From Aaosphaeria pasadenensis (lineage: Eukaryota; Ascomycota; Dothideomycetes; Pleosporales), in contig JAKLMB010000032.1 in the NCBI GenBank assembly GCA_022813625.1, positions 186,001 through 250,000 of the forward strand: a DNA stretch of 64,000 nt. The letters run 5' to 3'. This document shows, in pieces, positions 10,056-21,613 of the stretch (position 1 is the first letter of the stretch; the number at the start of each line of letters is the position of its first letter). The position numbers and the translations under genes were made by a program. The notes under the pieces are model-generated. The model saw nothing but the letters and a program-made list of their open reading frames with translations, had not been told where the DNA came from and made no database searches.

Positions 10056-12460
10056 GCCTATCTCTTGAAAATGGTAGTGATTTGTTTTTCCATTACATGA
10101 GTAGATTCAGTATCGACGTCTGGTGCCAGAGGTAAAGTTGATCAACTTCTAGAAGTAACGATACTTTGATTTCGTCGTACTGGCATTGAAGTCGTGTTGG
10201 AGGCGGATTCCCTGAGGCGGTGAGGCTATATGAGAAGGAGATATCGTGAGATCGTCCAGTCTGGCCGGCTGTAGATGAATGATGCCAAAGAAAGATATGA
10301 AAATAAATGTGGATAATATATAGCGAATTATGAAGCTGATAAGGACTGTAAATTAGCAGTGTTCTCTATAGCTTGCCATAAGCTATCAAATAGAGGCCAT
10401 GAAGGTGTGGATATGATCGAAATCCTTGCCGTTAGAAGTAGTGTTCAGTCATGATATCGGAAGAAAGAGACAATCTGCTGATGTTGGGTAAGTTTGATTG
10501 TGATATTGCAGCTTTCTGGGTAACAGTGCTTCTTGTATGGATCATGAAGATCTTGTGAGTGAAGCCATCAAAGAAAGGGCTGAGGCCGAACTGTGGCGCT
10601 CTCTGGTGTCGAGTGGAAGTGGATATCTCGTCTGAATATCGCGTTTATTTCGTGAGCATTGAGGGTGATGGACTTCGAAGAAGGAAGTTGAGGATCAAGG
10701 TAAGTTAGGTGAGTATAGTGGTTGATATAAACCTTCACCTGGGAAAGCCTGAAGCTATTGGGCTGCACTAAAGTTATCGCAAACGCTATCGAACTGAAGT
10801 GAAGTTGAAGCCTGCTCCAAGTTGGAGAGGATTTACACCTCAACTCCATATGGGTGAGTGTTGAGCACACCGTTAGTTCGAAGTGGAGAAAGGCTATTGG
10901 CTTCTTTGAGTAGTGATACATCGTGAAGGTGATTGCAACACTGAAAGGTATAGTATAGAAAGAAATCTTTCAAGTCATGGACGTCGACAAGATCGCATCG
11001 CCAATCCATAGCGAATGGCATGGGTATGTTCCAATTGGATATGTCAATGGTCACTATCACGATATCTTTGTCAAAGAATCCGTAATGGTCAGAGGTCAGT
11101 CTCTGGGTGCATGACTCCCTAGGGCGGACAATTCGTTCTGTAAGCAAGAGTTACATGCCACGGACAAAGTATGTCCAAGTGCAAAGTCGACGTCGACAAG
11201 GCGAGCTAATGGTCAAGGGTAGTAATCCCCCGAAAGTCCGGAGGTTCCTTAGGCGTGCGGCCTGGCGCGAACTGAGGATAAGCGAATGTTCTACAACATT
11301 GTGCGATCATGCACAAGCCCAGAGTTGAGGCCATCGATGTCACCATCGTCGAGGTTAATATATGAGCATTGTTAGATTCTTTTACGCGAAGTCGACCCAG
11401 GTTCAATATATGTGTCAAACCAGCCTTCAATTTTGCGCAATATTAGGTTCGATTAACGCGAGAAAAGCACAGAACTTGAGGAGGCCTATGTACATAGATG
11501 TGTATGTACTGTAATTACTGTACTTTGTATGAACTTGGATATTACATTGTTGGCCCTAGGCGACACTTGCGCAAGGCCCACGGTTGGAAGTTGATAAATG
11601 ACGGGCCTTTTGCGCCGACAACAATGTCCACAGCATCCGAAGTACAGGCATGACCGTAGTTGAGGGGCTTAGCAATGTGTTCACAACTACTGGGGAGGCA
11701 CAAAGAAATCATCTATTTCCTTGCCGTTCTAGAAGATCGTTGAATTTCTCTGATGCTTGACTTGAGGCATGGCTGTGTATTCTGGGACAGCATATCGATA
11801 GAAACATACATACATGCTTTGCCAGCTATACGCAACGTCCACGATGTTTCTTACGCCTCCCGTCCTCTCCATGATCGTCCCCACCGTTCTCCCCCGCGGA
11901 TTATTATTAGTAGGTTGTTTCACAAACGCCGGTGTTGGGCGCTGTGCCCCTTCTGCCGATCACGACTTAACCGCATTGACAAAGCGCTCATAGCCACCCG
12001 CTTGAGGCACATCGCAATCTCCATCCACTGCATTTCTGAAACCCAATGACAATTACTGTCAGCACAATGCAATCATATGGATGGCCCATAGGTTCGTAGG
12101 ACGCAAATCTCAGAACTGTGCCTGAAAGCCACGACGTGAGAACCAAGCAGCACAAGTCTCAGCCAAGAGGCGACGTCTCCAAGCTGGCCTGGACCGGGAA
12201 AGTAGGGGTTTTGGGGGCGTGTTCGACAGGCATTCAGAAGGCCAAGTCAATATATCGATATAGAGAAAGCCAGGCTCAATCTCTACGGAACAGAGGAGAT
12301 GCAGAGTAGAGAAGCCCTCTGACCAATCTATGCGCTCCAATAAGCTGCGGCCCGCAGCGGAAACGCGTGCCTTTTGCGCCGCATCATTTATATTTCCATT
12401 ACCGCGGGCGACGTCTCCAGTCTCCACCTCAGCCCCCTTGTCCTTTGTCGTTGCATCGTT

Positions 12461-12490
12461 CACGCCGTTCAACGCCGTTCAACGCCGTTT
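12461..12490. repeat. Three tandem 10-base units
   Basis: Unit AACGCCGTTC repeated about three times. It lies 520 bases upstream of the lactonase start; no function is evident. Confidence 0.7.
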
Positions 12491-12814
12491 GTTGTTGCTA
12501 TTGCTGTTCCTGTTGCTGACAGCGACTGCCCTCTAGCCCTGTACCTTGTACTCTTGTCTGCATCATCTCCCTGTTGAACTTCCCTGTCCATGTCCCTGTC
12601 CATGTCCCGGTCAATTCTCCCGATACTGCAAGGCGGGCGAATTGTAATATCACCATCCAATTGAACGAGTCACCTGGGTATTCGACACTCCGTCGGATCA
12701 CAAGACCAAGCTCCCGGTAGGTACAGTACCTTGTATAGTGGGTGAGTGGGTAAAAAAGTAGTGGTCATGGCCTCTGCAGTCACCACTGCTGTTGTGAAGC
12801 TTCCTTCTGTTTGT

Positions 12815-12820
12815 TATAAA
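12815..12820 (+). promoter_or_regulatory. TATA box of the lactonase gene
   Basis: TATAAA 191 bases before ATG 13011, followed by a CT- and CA-rich leader typical of well-expressed fungal genes. The position is plausible; transcription start data would settle it. Confidence 0.45.
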
Positions 12821-13010
12821 TCCTGCATAACCCTCAAGAATTCTTCTTTTTCATGCCCTGGAACACCGTTCGTTTTCGACATCTGCTTCCCTGCGCTACT
12901 TTCACCGAGTCCATATAACGACTCCTGGTCTTCGTCGACCTTTCTTATACCACAGACCCCGGACCTCCACATCAACCACATCAACTCCAACACCAACATC
13001 ACCAGCCTCA

Positions 13011-14219
13011 ATGGCACTCTCTAAGCTCCTCATCGCCTCGTTGGCGACGTCCGCCTCGGCTGTCAAGCTTTGGGTTTCTTCATACGCCCCGGAGGGCTCC
13101 ACAGTCGGAGCTGTCAGCACCCTCGAATTCACGCCCGGCGTAGGCGGGGGCTCTCTCAAGACTCTCTCTGAGAACAAGGAGTGCGGAAGCGCACCCACAT
13201 GGCTTGATCTTGCCATTGGCGGCAGCCGAATTGTTTGCACAAACGAGGGCTGGCAAGACGCAGCTGCGACATTGAACACCCTCCTGATCAACTCGGACGG
13301 CAGCCTCACCAAGAGCTCGACGACGAACTTGCCCTTCCAAGGCCCTGTGTCTACGCAATTCTTCAACAACAACGGAGCTGTTGCTGTGGCTCACTACGGC
13401 GGCTCCGCCATCACGAACCTGAAGGTCAATGCCAATGGCTCATTCTCGGTTCTCCAAGAATTCAACTTCGCAGGCCAGCCCACGGGTCCCAAGCCCCAGC
13501 AGGAAGCACCCCATGTTCACCACTCCGTCATTGACCCCACGGGCAAATTCATCGTCTTCCCCGATTTGGGCTCTGATCTCATCCGCATCTACGGCATCGA
13601 TTCCTCCTCCAAGCTCACCGAGCAGAAGTCCTTCGTAACCGCACCCGGCTACGGACCCCGCCACGCAGCTTTCTGGCAGCCAAAGACCAGGAACTACGGC
13701 AAGAAGGCGCCCACATACCTCTTCGTCATCAACGAGCTCGTCAACAAGGTCACCAGCTACCAAGTCAGCTACGCCAACAGCACCCTCACCCTCAACCAGA
13801 TCCAGGAGCAAAGCTCTTTCGGGCCGAACCAGGCCACGCCCGCCGGCGCCGCGGGCGGAGAGATCTCGGTCTCCCCTGACAACCGCTTCGTCACCGTGTC
13901 CAACCGCAAGGCCCCCGTCTTCAAGGTCAAGAACCCCAACCCCAGCAACTCCACCCAGATCGACTCCGACTCCCTCCTCGTCCTCAAGCCCAGCGATGAC
14001 GGCAAGTTGAGCTTCGTCCAGCTCGCTCCCTCCGGCGGCCTCACTCCTCGTCACTTCGCAGTCAACAAGGCTGGAAACTTGATCGCCGTCGGCAACCAGG
14101 ACTCTGCCAGCGTCGAGGTCTTTGCCCGTAGCGCAGAATCTGGCAAGATCGGTGCGCAGATTGCTACCCTTCAGAAGATCTTCGGTAGCCCCAACAACAT
14201 TGTCTGGGACGAGAAATAG
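13011..14219 (+). CDS. Secreted lactonase-type seven-bladed beta-propeller protein
   Basis: 402 residues in one exon. Residues 1-17 form a signal peptide (MALSKLLIASLATSASA). The rest fits the 6-phosphogluconolactonase / carboxymuconate-cyclase-like beta-propeller family, with blade motifs such as VHHSVIDPTGKFIVFPDLGSD, GPRHAAFWQ, GGEISVSPDNRFVTVSNR and TPRHFAVNKAGNLIAVGNQDS. Several N-glycosylation sites (NGS, NST) fit secretion. Fungal members are numerous and mostly uncharacterised; hydrolysis of a lactone outside the cell is the family expectation, not shown here. A TATA box and CT/CA-rich leader suggest strong or regulated expression. Confidence 0.9.
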   Translation: MALSKLLIASLATSASAVKLWVSSYAPEGSTVGAVSTLEFTPGVGGGSLKTLSENKECGSAPTWLDLAIGGSRIVCTNEGWQDAAATLNTLLINSDGSLTKSSTTNLPFQGPVSTQFFNNNGAVAVAHYGGSAITNLKVNANGSFSVLQEFNFAGQPTGPKPQQEAPHVHHSVIDPTGKFIVFPDLGSDLIRIYGIDSSSKLTEQKSFVTAPGYGPRHAAFWQPKTRNYGKKAPTYLFVINELVNKVTSYQVSYANSTLTLNQIQEQSSFGPNQATPAGAAGGEISVSPDNRFVTVSNRKAPVFKVKNPNPSNSTQIDSDSLLVLKPSDDGKLSFVQLAPSGGLTPRHFAVNKAGNLIAVGNQDSASVEVFARSAESGKIGAQIATLQKIFGSPNNIVWDEK

Positions 14220-14394
14220 ATGGAGTAAGACAAAGCATGCGTAGTATCGAAGAGTGACAATTAGTCAAGTAGTGTATAGTTTCTGAACCTATGATGATAT
14301 GAATAGAACCCAATTATCCAATATGCACTTCCTATGCCGTCTGAAACGTGATCTAGTGCCACGCCAACTCCACGCTTTCTATGCAAGAAACGCA

Positions 14395-15689
14395 TCAATT
14401 CTTCCACTGCTCGCGCTCAGCCGCCCAGCTAACCGCATCCCAAACGTCTCCAACGATGTGTCTAGGCTGGTGCGCCGGCGTCGTCCCCTCGACATAAACA
14501 CCCGTCTGCACCAACACACTGACCCAATCCGTGCCATGGGGACTCCTATAACTGTTCCCACCCAAAATATCACTCTCCGGGTTATCGCCAACCATATACA
14601 CCCTCTTCAGGTGGCCCAGCCTGCCGTCGAACTGGCTCAACAGATTCTTCCTGTGCGCAATGAGCCGCTTCTCCGCGAACGCATACGTAGGCTGATGTGG
14701 CTTCCCCATTACGATCTTGTCCAGCGTGACACCATTCTTCTCTCCGCCCGTCAACGCTGCCCACACGCCTTCCAACGCCTCGCGGAACCCGCCCTGGCCT
14801 AACCGCGGGAGATGGTACTTCGCCGCCCACAGCAGATCCGGGTTCGAAAAGTATAATGGCGGCTGTCCGTCTTGCTGGAAGCCTTTGTTGGGGAGGGAAG
14901 CGTCGCCGTTCTTCTCGGAGAAGGTGCCGAGGATGCCGTTTTTGGAGAGCAATACGTCTTTTACGACTTGGAGATCGAGGCCCCAGTCTCGTGGGTCGTT
15001 GTACACGAAGACAGCGTCGATCTTGAGGGAGGTGGACGGCGAGGAGGCGTCGATGGGTGCGGGGAGCGGTCGGGAGAACGTCTTGTAGTAGTCGAGGAGC
15101 TGCTGGGAGAACGGCCAGACTGCGGGGTACGCTGTGAGGATATCTCCTGGCGTCACGACGCTCTTGAACCCGTAGCGTTCTGCGACGATGCGGCACTTGT
15201 CTTCCACTCCGCCGACCACGAGAATGGTCTTGTCCTTGTACTCCTCCATGTCTGCGAACGGCGTGTGGCTCTGGATGAAATTGCTCGTGTCGAGGGGGAC
15301 TTCGAGCTTCTTGCTCAGGTCGGCGACGCGTTCGGATTCATGCTGGCCGCCGCCGTTGGTGAGGAGGATGAAGGGTATGCGTTGGGATTGGAGGTATGAG
15401 AGGGCTTGGTGGGCGCGAGGGAGAGGATCGGAACTCCGGACGAGGACGCCATCGATGCTGGTGTGATTGTAAGCTTTGGCAGTCGTATTCGGGGGATGTC
15501 CTTGCCTTACTCGAATGCAAATGCGAATTCTGGGACGGTTGCTGCGGGAGGGGTTGATGTAGATATGAGAGTGCGTCGGTGTAGTAATTGGGCGCTAGGA
15601 ATACATGATGACCGCCAGGCTGCTGAATGCGACAGAATCGATGAGGACCTGGAAAGCAGACGAGTTGCGCTTCCAACCTGGGGTATCAT
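14395..15689 (-). CDS. Mitochondrial HAD-IIA hydrolase, CECR5/YKR070W-like
   Basis: Two exons, 15511-15689 and 14395-15457, joined across a 53-base intron to give 413 residues. The junction rebuilds HAD motif I as FAFDIDGVLVRSS, with the predicted nucleophile Asp60 split across the intron. Motif II is FILLTNGGG. The C-terminal motif is VYMVGDNPESDILGGN, followed by VLVQTGVY. This order and the cap region (VVGGVEDKCRIVAERYGF, DAVFVYNDPRDWGLDLQ) match the CECR5/HDHD5 subfamily. The first 45 residues are rich in Ser, Arg and Leu without acids, as in a mitochondrial presequence, and the yeast relative is mitochondrial. The substrate is unknown. The start at 15689 is chosen because it is the only ATG giving the presequence in frame. 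Confidence 0.9.
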
Positions 15690-16148
15690 GGTCGTCGTTG
15701 TTGGTCACTTTGCTGTGTATCGGTGGTGAGGAGGAACTCCGCAGATGGGCAAATGTGACTGGTTGGAGATTCCCATGTTCCCAAGTGCGGGGCGGGCGGG
15801 TTGTGCCAGATGTGCAGATCTCGGCACTAAGTCATTTGAGAAGGTGTAACTTAGATATTTTGCCCCCACTCCTGTCAGCACTGCTGTTAGAGAAGAAGTC
15901 CGAAAAGAGGAGAGAGAGACCGTAAAGTTCTTGTATGGATGCGTGTTGACCGAAAGTCTGTTCGCTCCCTCGTTCCTCGCACTTCAGTATTGGACTTCCC
16001 ATTATATGTCACAACTGCCTCAGCCTTCCTAACGACATTGGGACATTCGGCCTCAACTTGGAGCATTCAAACAGCATAGAAGGTCCCAAGGTTCCAGGAA
16101 TATTCCAGCACAACAACCCTTCGTCCAGAAATCAGCGATATTATCGAT
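15690..16148. promoter_or_regulatory. Divergent promoter between HAD hydrolase and Zn2Cys6 genes
   Basis: The 459 bases between two divergent start codons contain no coding signal. The part next to 16149 carries a pyrimidine-rich tract (15958-15980). Confidence 0.5.
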
Positions 16149-18711
16149 ATGGCGGAACAGAGTCCATCCAACAGTTCCGATGCCACTGCGGTTTCCGCTT
16201 CCCCTCCCCAGCTGGATCACATCTTGCCCCGCCCTCCCATCAAACGAGCCCGGCCCCAGCTAAGCTGTGCACCATGTCGATTGGGAAAACTCAAGTGCAA
16301 TCGTGAACACCCTGTATGTGACCAATGCATAAAAAGGGCTCGTCACGATGAGTGCAAATATGTCCCGCCTCCTCCCAAAAACAAGCAAGCGCAAAACATG
16401 CGCGGCCGCATCAGGAACTTGGAGAATCTCGTCGTAAGTCTTATGAATGAAAAAGGTCAGTGCCAGAAAGGCGGTGCGGGGGAAACCACAGATGAAACCA
16501 AATCGAAGAAAATAAAAGGAGAAAATAAAAATTCCAAAAGCTCGCAGGATGGGCCTAACGTCGACTCTTTCGGTAAACTCCATATAACAAGTGATGGCTC
16601 CGAAACCTATGTGGGGGCTGGACATTGGACAAGCTTGCTTCAGGAGATCGAAGAAGTGAAAGAGAGCTTGGGCGAACAAGAATCCTCGGAAGAGCCTCGA
16701 GACGAGGACTGGGACGGTTTCCATACTCGGTCGACCGTGACCTTTGGTATTCCAAAGCCAGTAACGAAAGCCATGCTGATCCAGGAGATGCCAGTGAAGG
16801 ACGAGACTGACCGGCTTCTGTCACTCTGGTTCAACAGTGCAGACCCATTACTCTTCCTTATACATGCGCCCACTTTTCAAGAAGAATACAAGCAGTTTTG
16901 GAAAGATCCCACTGATACACCTATCATGTGGATTGCCTTGCTATACTGTACCATGGCCATGGGTATCATCGTCGGACCGCGAAACCCAGGCATGGTTGCG
17001 CACACCACATTATATGGCAATAATATCGCATCGATGTTAAACAAGGCCGACGACATGTCTCGTGCGATCAATCGATTTCAACAGCTGGCGTCTTCTGCCA
17101 TAGTCCTAGCGGACATGGTTAAGACTCAGCCATATATGCTCGAAACACTGATGCTATATTCATGTTGCGAATTTCTTCGAAGAGATGATCTCCAATCCAA
17201 GGTTTGGCTCATGAACGGTGTGGCATTGCGAGTTGCTATGCGCATGGGTTACCATAGGGATCCATGCAATTTTACCAACATCAGTCCATTCCACGGAGAG
17301 ATGAGGAGACGCATTTGGCACGTTCTCAACATGTGGGACACACTGATATCTTTCGCTATCGGACTACCTACCCTGATTCGGCGGGTGGAAAGCGACGTTC
17401 GTGCACCGATGAACCTTCAAGACTCTGATTTATCTCCCGACATGCCCGCTTTACCGCCTGCGCGCCCAGTCACTGAGGTTACTCCGGCCCTTTATACCAT
17501 CTCCAAATTTCGGATTTGTTGTGTGTTTGCTGAAGCTGCTGAATTGTCCCAAAAGATCACGGCTCCAAGCCATTCGGATATCATGATTTTGAATGATCGT
17601 CTTGAAGAGGCGCATACAAATATTCCCGATGTGATGCGGGTCAAACCCATGGACGAGTGCATCACAGAGCAGCCTTTCGTCATCATGGGCCGCTTCAATG
17701 TCGAGCTTCTTTACCAGAAGACCAGAATTGTTTTGCATCGCAACTATCTCACAGCTGGTCAATCTGATCCTAAATTCCTTGACTCGCGTAATATTTGTCT
17801 CAACAGTGCTGAGGCTATATTGCAAAGCCAGCAAGTCATCTATCATGCCTGCCAACCAGGAGGGCAATTGAACAAGGTCTGGTGGTACATGAGCTCACTG
17901 AACACATACGATTTTCTGCTTGCTGCTATGATACTCTGTCTTGAGCTGGTAAGTGCAGTGGCTGATGAATGTCTGCTCGCTCTTAGTCGCGGTGTTCACC
18001 TTGAAGCTCTCATGTTGCGCTAGTAACTGTTCCCAGTTCACTGACTTTGTTTCCAGAACCATCTACAGGCAACGAATCCTTCTTCTCCCCGAGTACGTGA
18101 GTTATTCGGAATCTTAGAGAATACGCACACAATATGGACAAACTATCCGAATCGTTTCCGTGAAGCATCTCGCGGAGCTGGTGTCTTGAGAGCAATGCTT
18201 CAAAAGACAGCAAAGCATGTATCCCCCCAACCTGACAATCAAACAACATCTTTCAATGGGTTTGATCAGTGTAAGTATCTCGCTGATCTTAGTTGATACA
18301 AACACTGACAGGGGTCAGATACTGGCAATACTCCTTTAGGCCTCTCGTCGGAAGCCATGGGGATGTTAGGCGAATCACTACCGCCGCAGCACTGGGCTTC
18401 AATGCCCACCTCAGTGGATTTGTCCAATATTCCGTCCGAAATTGACTGGGTAATGTCAATCAGCGTGCATATAGTATCCAACCTGCTAACAAAGACAGAC
18501 GTTGTGGGATAGTACTATGCAAGGCCAGAGCAACATACTCCCCAATGGGAATTGGGCTTCACCTCCACATCTAGGCAATGCTGCTACACATAGCTGGCTA
18601 GATTTGACCAACAGCATAGATACTACAATGAACCCCGCGCTTGACTTCTCAGACCCATTCAACTGGTATCCGTCGGATGGCTACATGCCCCCTTCAACGG
18701 ACATGGGGTAG
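16149..18711 (+). CDS. Zn2Cys6 fungal transcription factor
   Basis: Four exons (16149-17948, 18057-18270, 18319-18449, 18499-18711) give 785 residues with all phases matching. The Zn2Cys6 binuclear cluster is at Cys40, 43, 50, 57, 60 and 69 (CAPCRLGKLKC ... CDQC). A short linker and coiled coil follow (MRGRIRNLENLVVSLMNEKG). The middle region from about residue 215 to 480 is the fungal-specific regulatory domain (SLWFNSADPLLFLIHAPTF, AVALRVAMRMGYHRD-like segment, EMRRRIWHVLNMWD). The C-terminus is rich in Asn, Trp and Pro and may activate transcription. It shares a divergent promoter with the HAD hydrolase, which is not a known target relationship. The regulated pathway cannot be inferred. 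Confidence 0.92.
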
Positions 18712-19632
18712 GTTGATAATCATTGTGGTCATATCATCCGATATCTACGTCACTGTATTGAATCTTATGCCACTCGAATACACAAGCATCGCAACCGGTT
18801 CGGGCCATGCAGACTAGCCTTCCCAATTCATATTGTCTAATTGTTGGCGTGGCCGTCAGGGACGCCTTGTCATGCACGTGGTATGGGCAGTGAAAGATGT
18901 TAAAAGAACACGCCACGATTGCTGTTCCTCCCGACAGTTACCATCAATTGTTCTACATAAGATCTAGATGCTTTATGTCTGACACGGTAATCAGCCTGGA
19001 ACTTTGGCGAGCGGAGAGACAAGTAGTGATCTGTGGGGTTCAGCCTAGTAGTGATTGTTCTTTGGCTTTGGGAAACAATCTGAGGCTCTGTGGATGGCAA
19101 TTTTGGGAGGCTAGACGCTGTGGGCCGCTCCCAATGACCATTCTATAGTTTCCGTTCTTCGCACCCGCATCATGTGGTTTGGTTCAGGAACTCAAAACAA
19201 CAACGCAAAATCACATTTCGTCGAATCACATCTACAGTTCGACCCATTAGCACTTGCCTATTCAGGACTATCGCAAAAATATACTTATAAATGTTTGTGT
19301 GGTTGGGGAGTATTGCTCGGCGATTGGTCTCTTTGGACCAGGAACAATACTAATGCGAACAATAGTAAGGCCACGCATCGTCGTACACGACACCAAAAAA
19401 GGAACACCGGCACGACTCCTGCTTTATCTCTCTGCAGGCATTGCAAGGCATTCCTTTGACTTGCATTCTTCCTTCATCGTGAAAGCATCTCTTCGACGTT
19501 GGACATGGACAGATATAAATATGAGGTGGATCAACCAGCTCAAGACACTTTCTCTATCCGCCAGAACATCCGATCATTTCTACACACACTCACTCATTCT
19601 TCAACCAAAAACAACAAACAAACACCATCAAA
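18712..19632. other. Intergenic region and promoter of the repeat protein
   Basis: After the regulator's 3' end there is no coding signal. The last 130 bases hold a TATA box, a CT-rich tract and an A/C-rich leader running into ATG 19633. Confidence 0.5.
19514..19520 (+). promoter_or_regulatory. TATA box of the 12-residue repeat gene
   Basis: TATAAAT 119 bases before ATG 19633. The leader then goes from CT-rich to CA-rich and ends in CATCAAAATG, a strong fungal start context. Confidence 0.55.
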
Positions 19633-19839
19633 ATGAAGGGCCCAATGCAACGCGGAGTCATCGGAGGTGCTCAGTGCACTGTCCAACGTGGAGTCATCGG
19701 CGGCGCCCAGTGCACCGTTCAGCGAGGTGTTATCGGTGGTGCTCAATGCACCGTCCAGCGAGGTGTCATCGGCGGTGCACAATGTACCGTTCAGAGGGGT
19801 GTCATAGGCGGCGCTCAGTGCACCGTCCAACGCCAGTAG
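19633..19839 (+). CDS. Small protein of five identical 12-residue repeats
   Basis: 68 residues: a five-residue lead (MKGPM), five exact copies of the unit QRGVIGGAQCTV, then QRQ and stop. I do not recognise a characterised family. There is one Cys per unit at a 12-residue period, no acidic residue, no signal peptide, no membrane segment and no KR or RR Kex2 site. All 12 codon positions of the unit differ synonymously in at least one copy and none changes an amino acid, which indicates selection on the protein sequence. The TATA box and the A/C-rich leader with a strong start context suggest high expression. Possible roles (inference only): a self-assembling or beta-solenoid-like structural protein, a Cys-based metal or redox protein, or a repeated peptide precursor. 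The gene stands alone. Confidence 0.85.
   Translation: MKGPMQRGVIGGAQCTVQRGVIGGAQCTVQRGVIGGAQCTVQRGVIGGAQCTVQRGVIGGAQCTVQRQ
19648..19827 (+). repeat. Five 36-base coding units
   Basis: Units start at 19648, 19684, 19720, 19756 and 19792. They diverge at third positions, and in unit 5 also by use of the AGG arginine codon, yet encode the same 12 residues. Confidence 0.97.
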
Positions 19840-21613
19840 ATGCACTCTCCTGAGTGTAGTCTACCCGGGATGAGTGCCCAGGAGATGCTTTGACCGGACA
19901 TCTCTCGCTACCATACAACTCGTCCCAACAACTTCACACTCCGGTCCTCGATTTTCATTTCTTTTCTCGGATATTGGTTCGGTGGAACATTTTTCCCTCT
20001 TTTCCTCAGTTGAGGTCGACCCTGGATGGCTACGAACCGACTTGTTCATACAGAAAAAACCACGGTCCTCCTCAGGCACACGACACCCATCAAGTTCCAT
20101 TCCATATCCCTTCCGACCATCATTTCAAATCACACGAGTCTCTGGATCTAGTTTTTCGGGATTTCCTCCATCGACGAGTGTATTTCCAAGGAGGGGGGAA
20201 TCCAAGGAAGTCGTACGCTTATTCGTCATACTGCATGCAACATTCAAATCATTCAAACCTGCCTGTCTGTTCGCGGGCTCTTATCATCGTCAACCCTCTC
20301 GCCAATAGTTCTGCACTGTAACTTCTGGAGACAGTGTTGTTTTCGTATCATGGCATGTTGGCGCTGTTGTAACAAATCAAATACATACTATTCTTCTCAA
20401 ATGTGGTTTTCTTGCAACTGTGATGCTTCCATTGAAACGAATCCTGACTTGACCTTTCACTAGACATGGGTGAATCAGCTAATCCACAGATGAGATGCGT
20501 AGGTGGCGAAAGACATTGTTAAAGTAAAGCTGGGTTGTACTTTAGCACAATGCTTTGATCGCCTTTGTTCCTCACTGCTATTGTTCTTCGTTGGAGGTGC
20601 GGTATGGTCTGAAACGAAGAACCTAAAATGAGGCAATGAAATGATAATAAAAACAGCTCAAGTAATAGCAATCCGCTCGTAACGAGACGCATGGCAAGCC
20701 GAGACAGAAATACAATTCAGATATATTTTCTTGCTCCCTCCTAATTGTAGACATCAGTACACTGCTTGTTCCCTATTCTCCTATATCGCTATTATCCCTA
20801 TTGCAAACATGATTTGCAACAGGAAAGTCTTAGAGTTAGTTACGCTATCGCCTGATTCGCTATCGACGTTAATTGCTGCTCTAGCAGTCTACCTTAGCCT
20901 AATCGCGCAAGCAGTATTAAATTGAGATTGTAGAGGTTATAACATAGAGACAAGCGTCATATTTCATGATCTCGAGCATTTGAGGTTCGTGAAAATGCAA
21001 CAAGCTATAGTCCGATAGTTTCTCCGTGTGAAGGATGCATCTGCTTTAGGCTCTGTCAGAGCTGGATAATCCTAGCGTGTATTAGCTCGCCTTACGCCCA
21101 GAGGCACTGGTCCTTCATATGCAAAAGGTTTCAACGGAAATTTCAAAGACTTACTCGATCAGGAAACTTGGACTAGAATGACTGTTGGGGGCTTAATAAG
21201 ATACATTTTGATCGTATTATATTCCTTTTATAGTTATGTTACTTGTCCTTTGTCGAATCGGCGCTGTCGGCGATGGGCCTCGTCCTCCTGCTGGTTATCC
21301 TTTGATACCTTTTGATCGACATTGCACCAATCAAAACGATGATTAGTCCCGTTGAGAGCTTTGACGCCCGTCATTGACTAGCTCTATTGTGACTTCACAA
21401 CTCCTCTGCTCCGTCCGGACAGAATAATCAAACCGAAGATTGACAACGCTGAAATGATTGGTGTATCTTGAATTCGTCAGTACTGCTGCTGTCCAGTCGG
21501 TTGCCTCGCTTCATCCTACTGACCTATTGTCAAAACACCACAGCGTACACTGTCTTGAGTCATTCCCACCCCCAACATTGTATCTGCGACCGCACCTTCC
21601 GCGATCTTACTCA
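19840..21613. other. Intergenic, with AT-rich stretch and one dispersed repeat copy
   Basis: The first 500 bases are probably the 3' UTR of the repeat gene plus flank. From about 20620 to 21250 the DNA is AT-richer and may be worn mobile-element sequence, but no domain is readable. A reverse-oriented copy of the 40.6-kb repeat family is at 21108-21173. Confidence 0.5.
21108..21173 (-). repeat. Single reversed copy of the 40.6-kb repeat core
   Basis: Read on the minus strand, this gives the ordered core blocks of the array: GTCCAAGTTTCCTGATCGAG, a GTAAGTCTTTG block, AAATTTCCGTTGAAA, and TGAAGGACCA. It is 19.5 kb from the array and in the opposite orientation, so the family is dispersed rather than purely local. 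Confidence 0.8.

Larger units (their letters stand above)
10056..13010. other. Long intergenic region, nothing coding recognised
   Basis: About 3 kb between the nuclease-domain gene and the lactonase gene. It holds short frames with no protein character, a 10-base tandem repeat near 12461-12490, a CCATGTCCCTGT repeat near 12588-12614, and the TATA box and pyrimidine-rich leader of the lactonase gene after 12780. Confidence 0.5.

Noticed and set aside
12110..12472. 120-codon minus-strand frame
   Set aside because: Composition looks random and it overlaps the likely upstream region of the lactonase gene.
19254..19853. 199-codon plus-strand frame overlapping the repeat gene
   Set aside because: Out-of-frame reading of the 36-base units; only the 19633 frame gives identical repeats with synonymous-only change and a proper start context.
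20731..20925. 64-codon plus-strand frame in AT-rich DNA, possibly a worn mobile element
   Set aside because: No readable reverse transcriptase, integrase or gag motif, and no terminal repeats; left as a note only.
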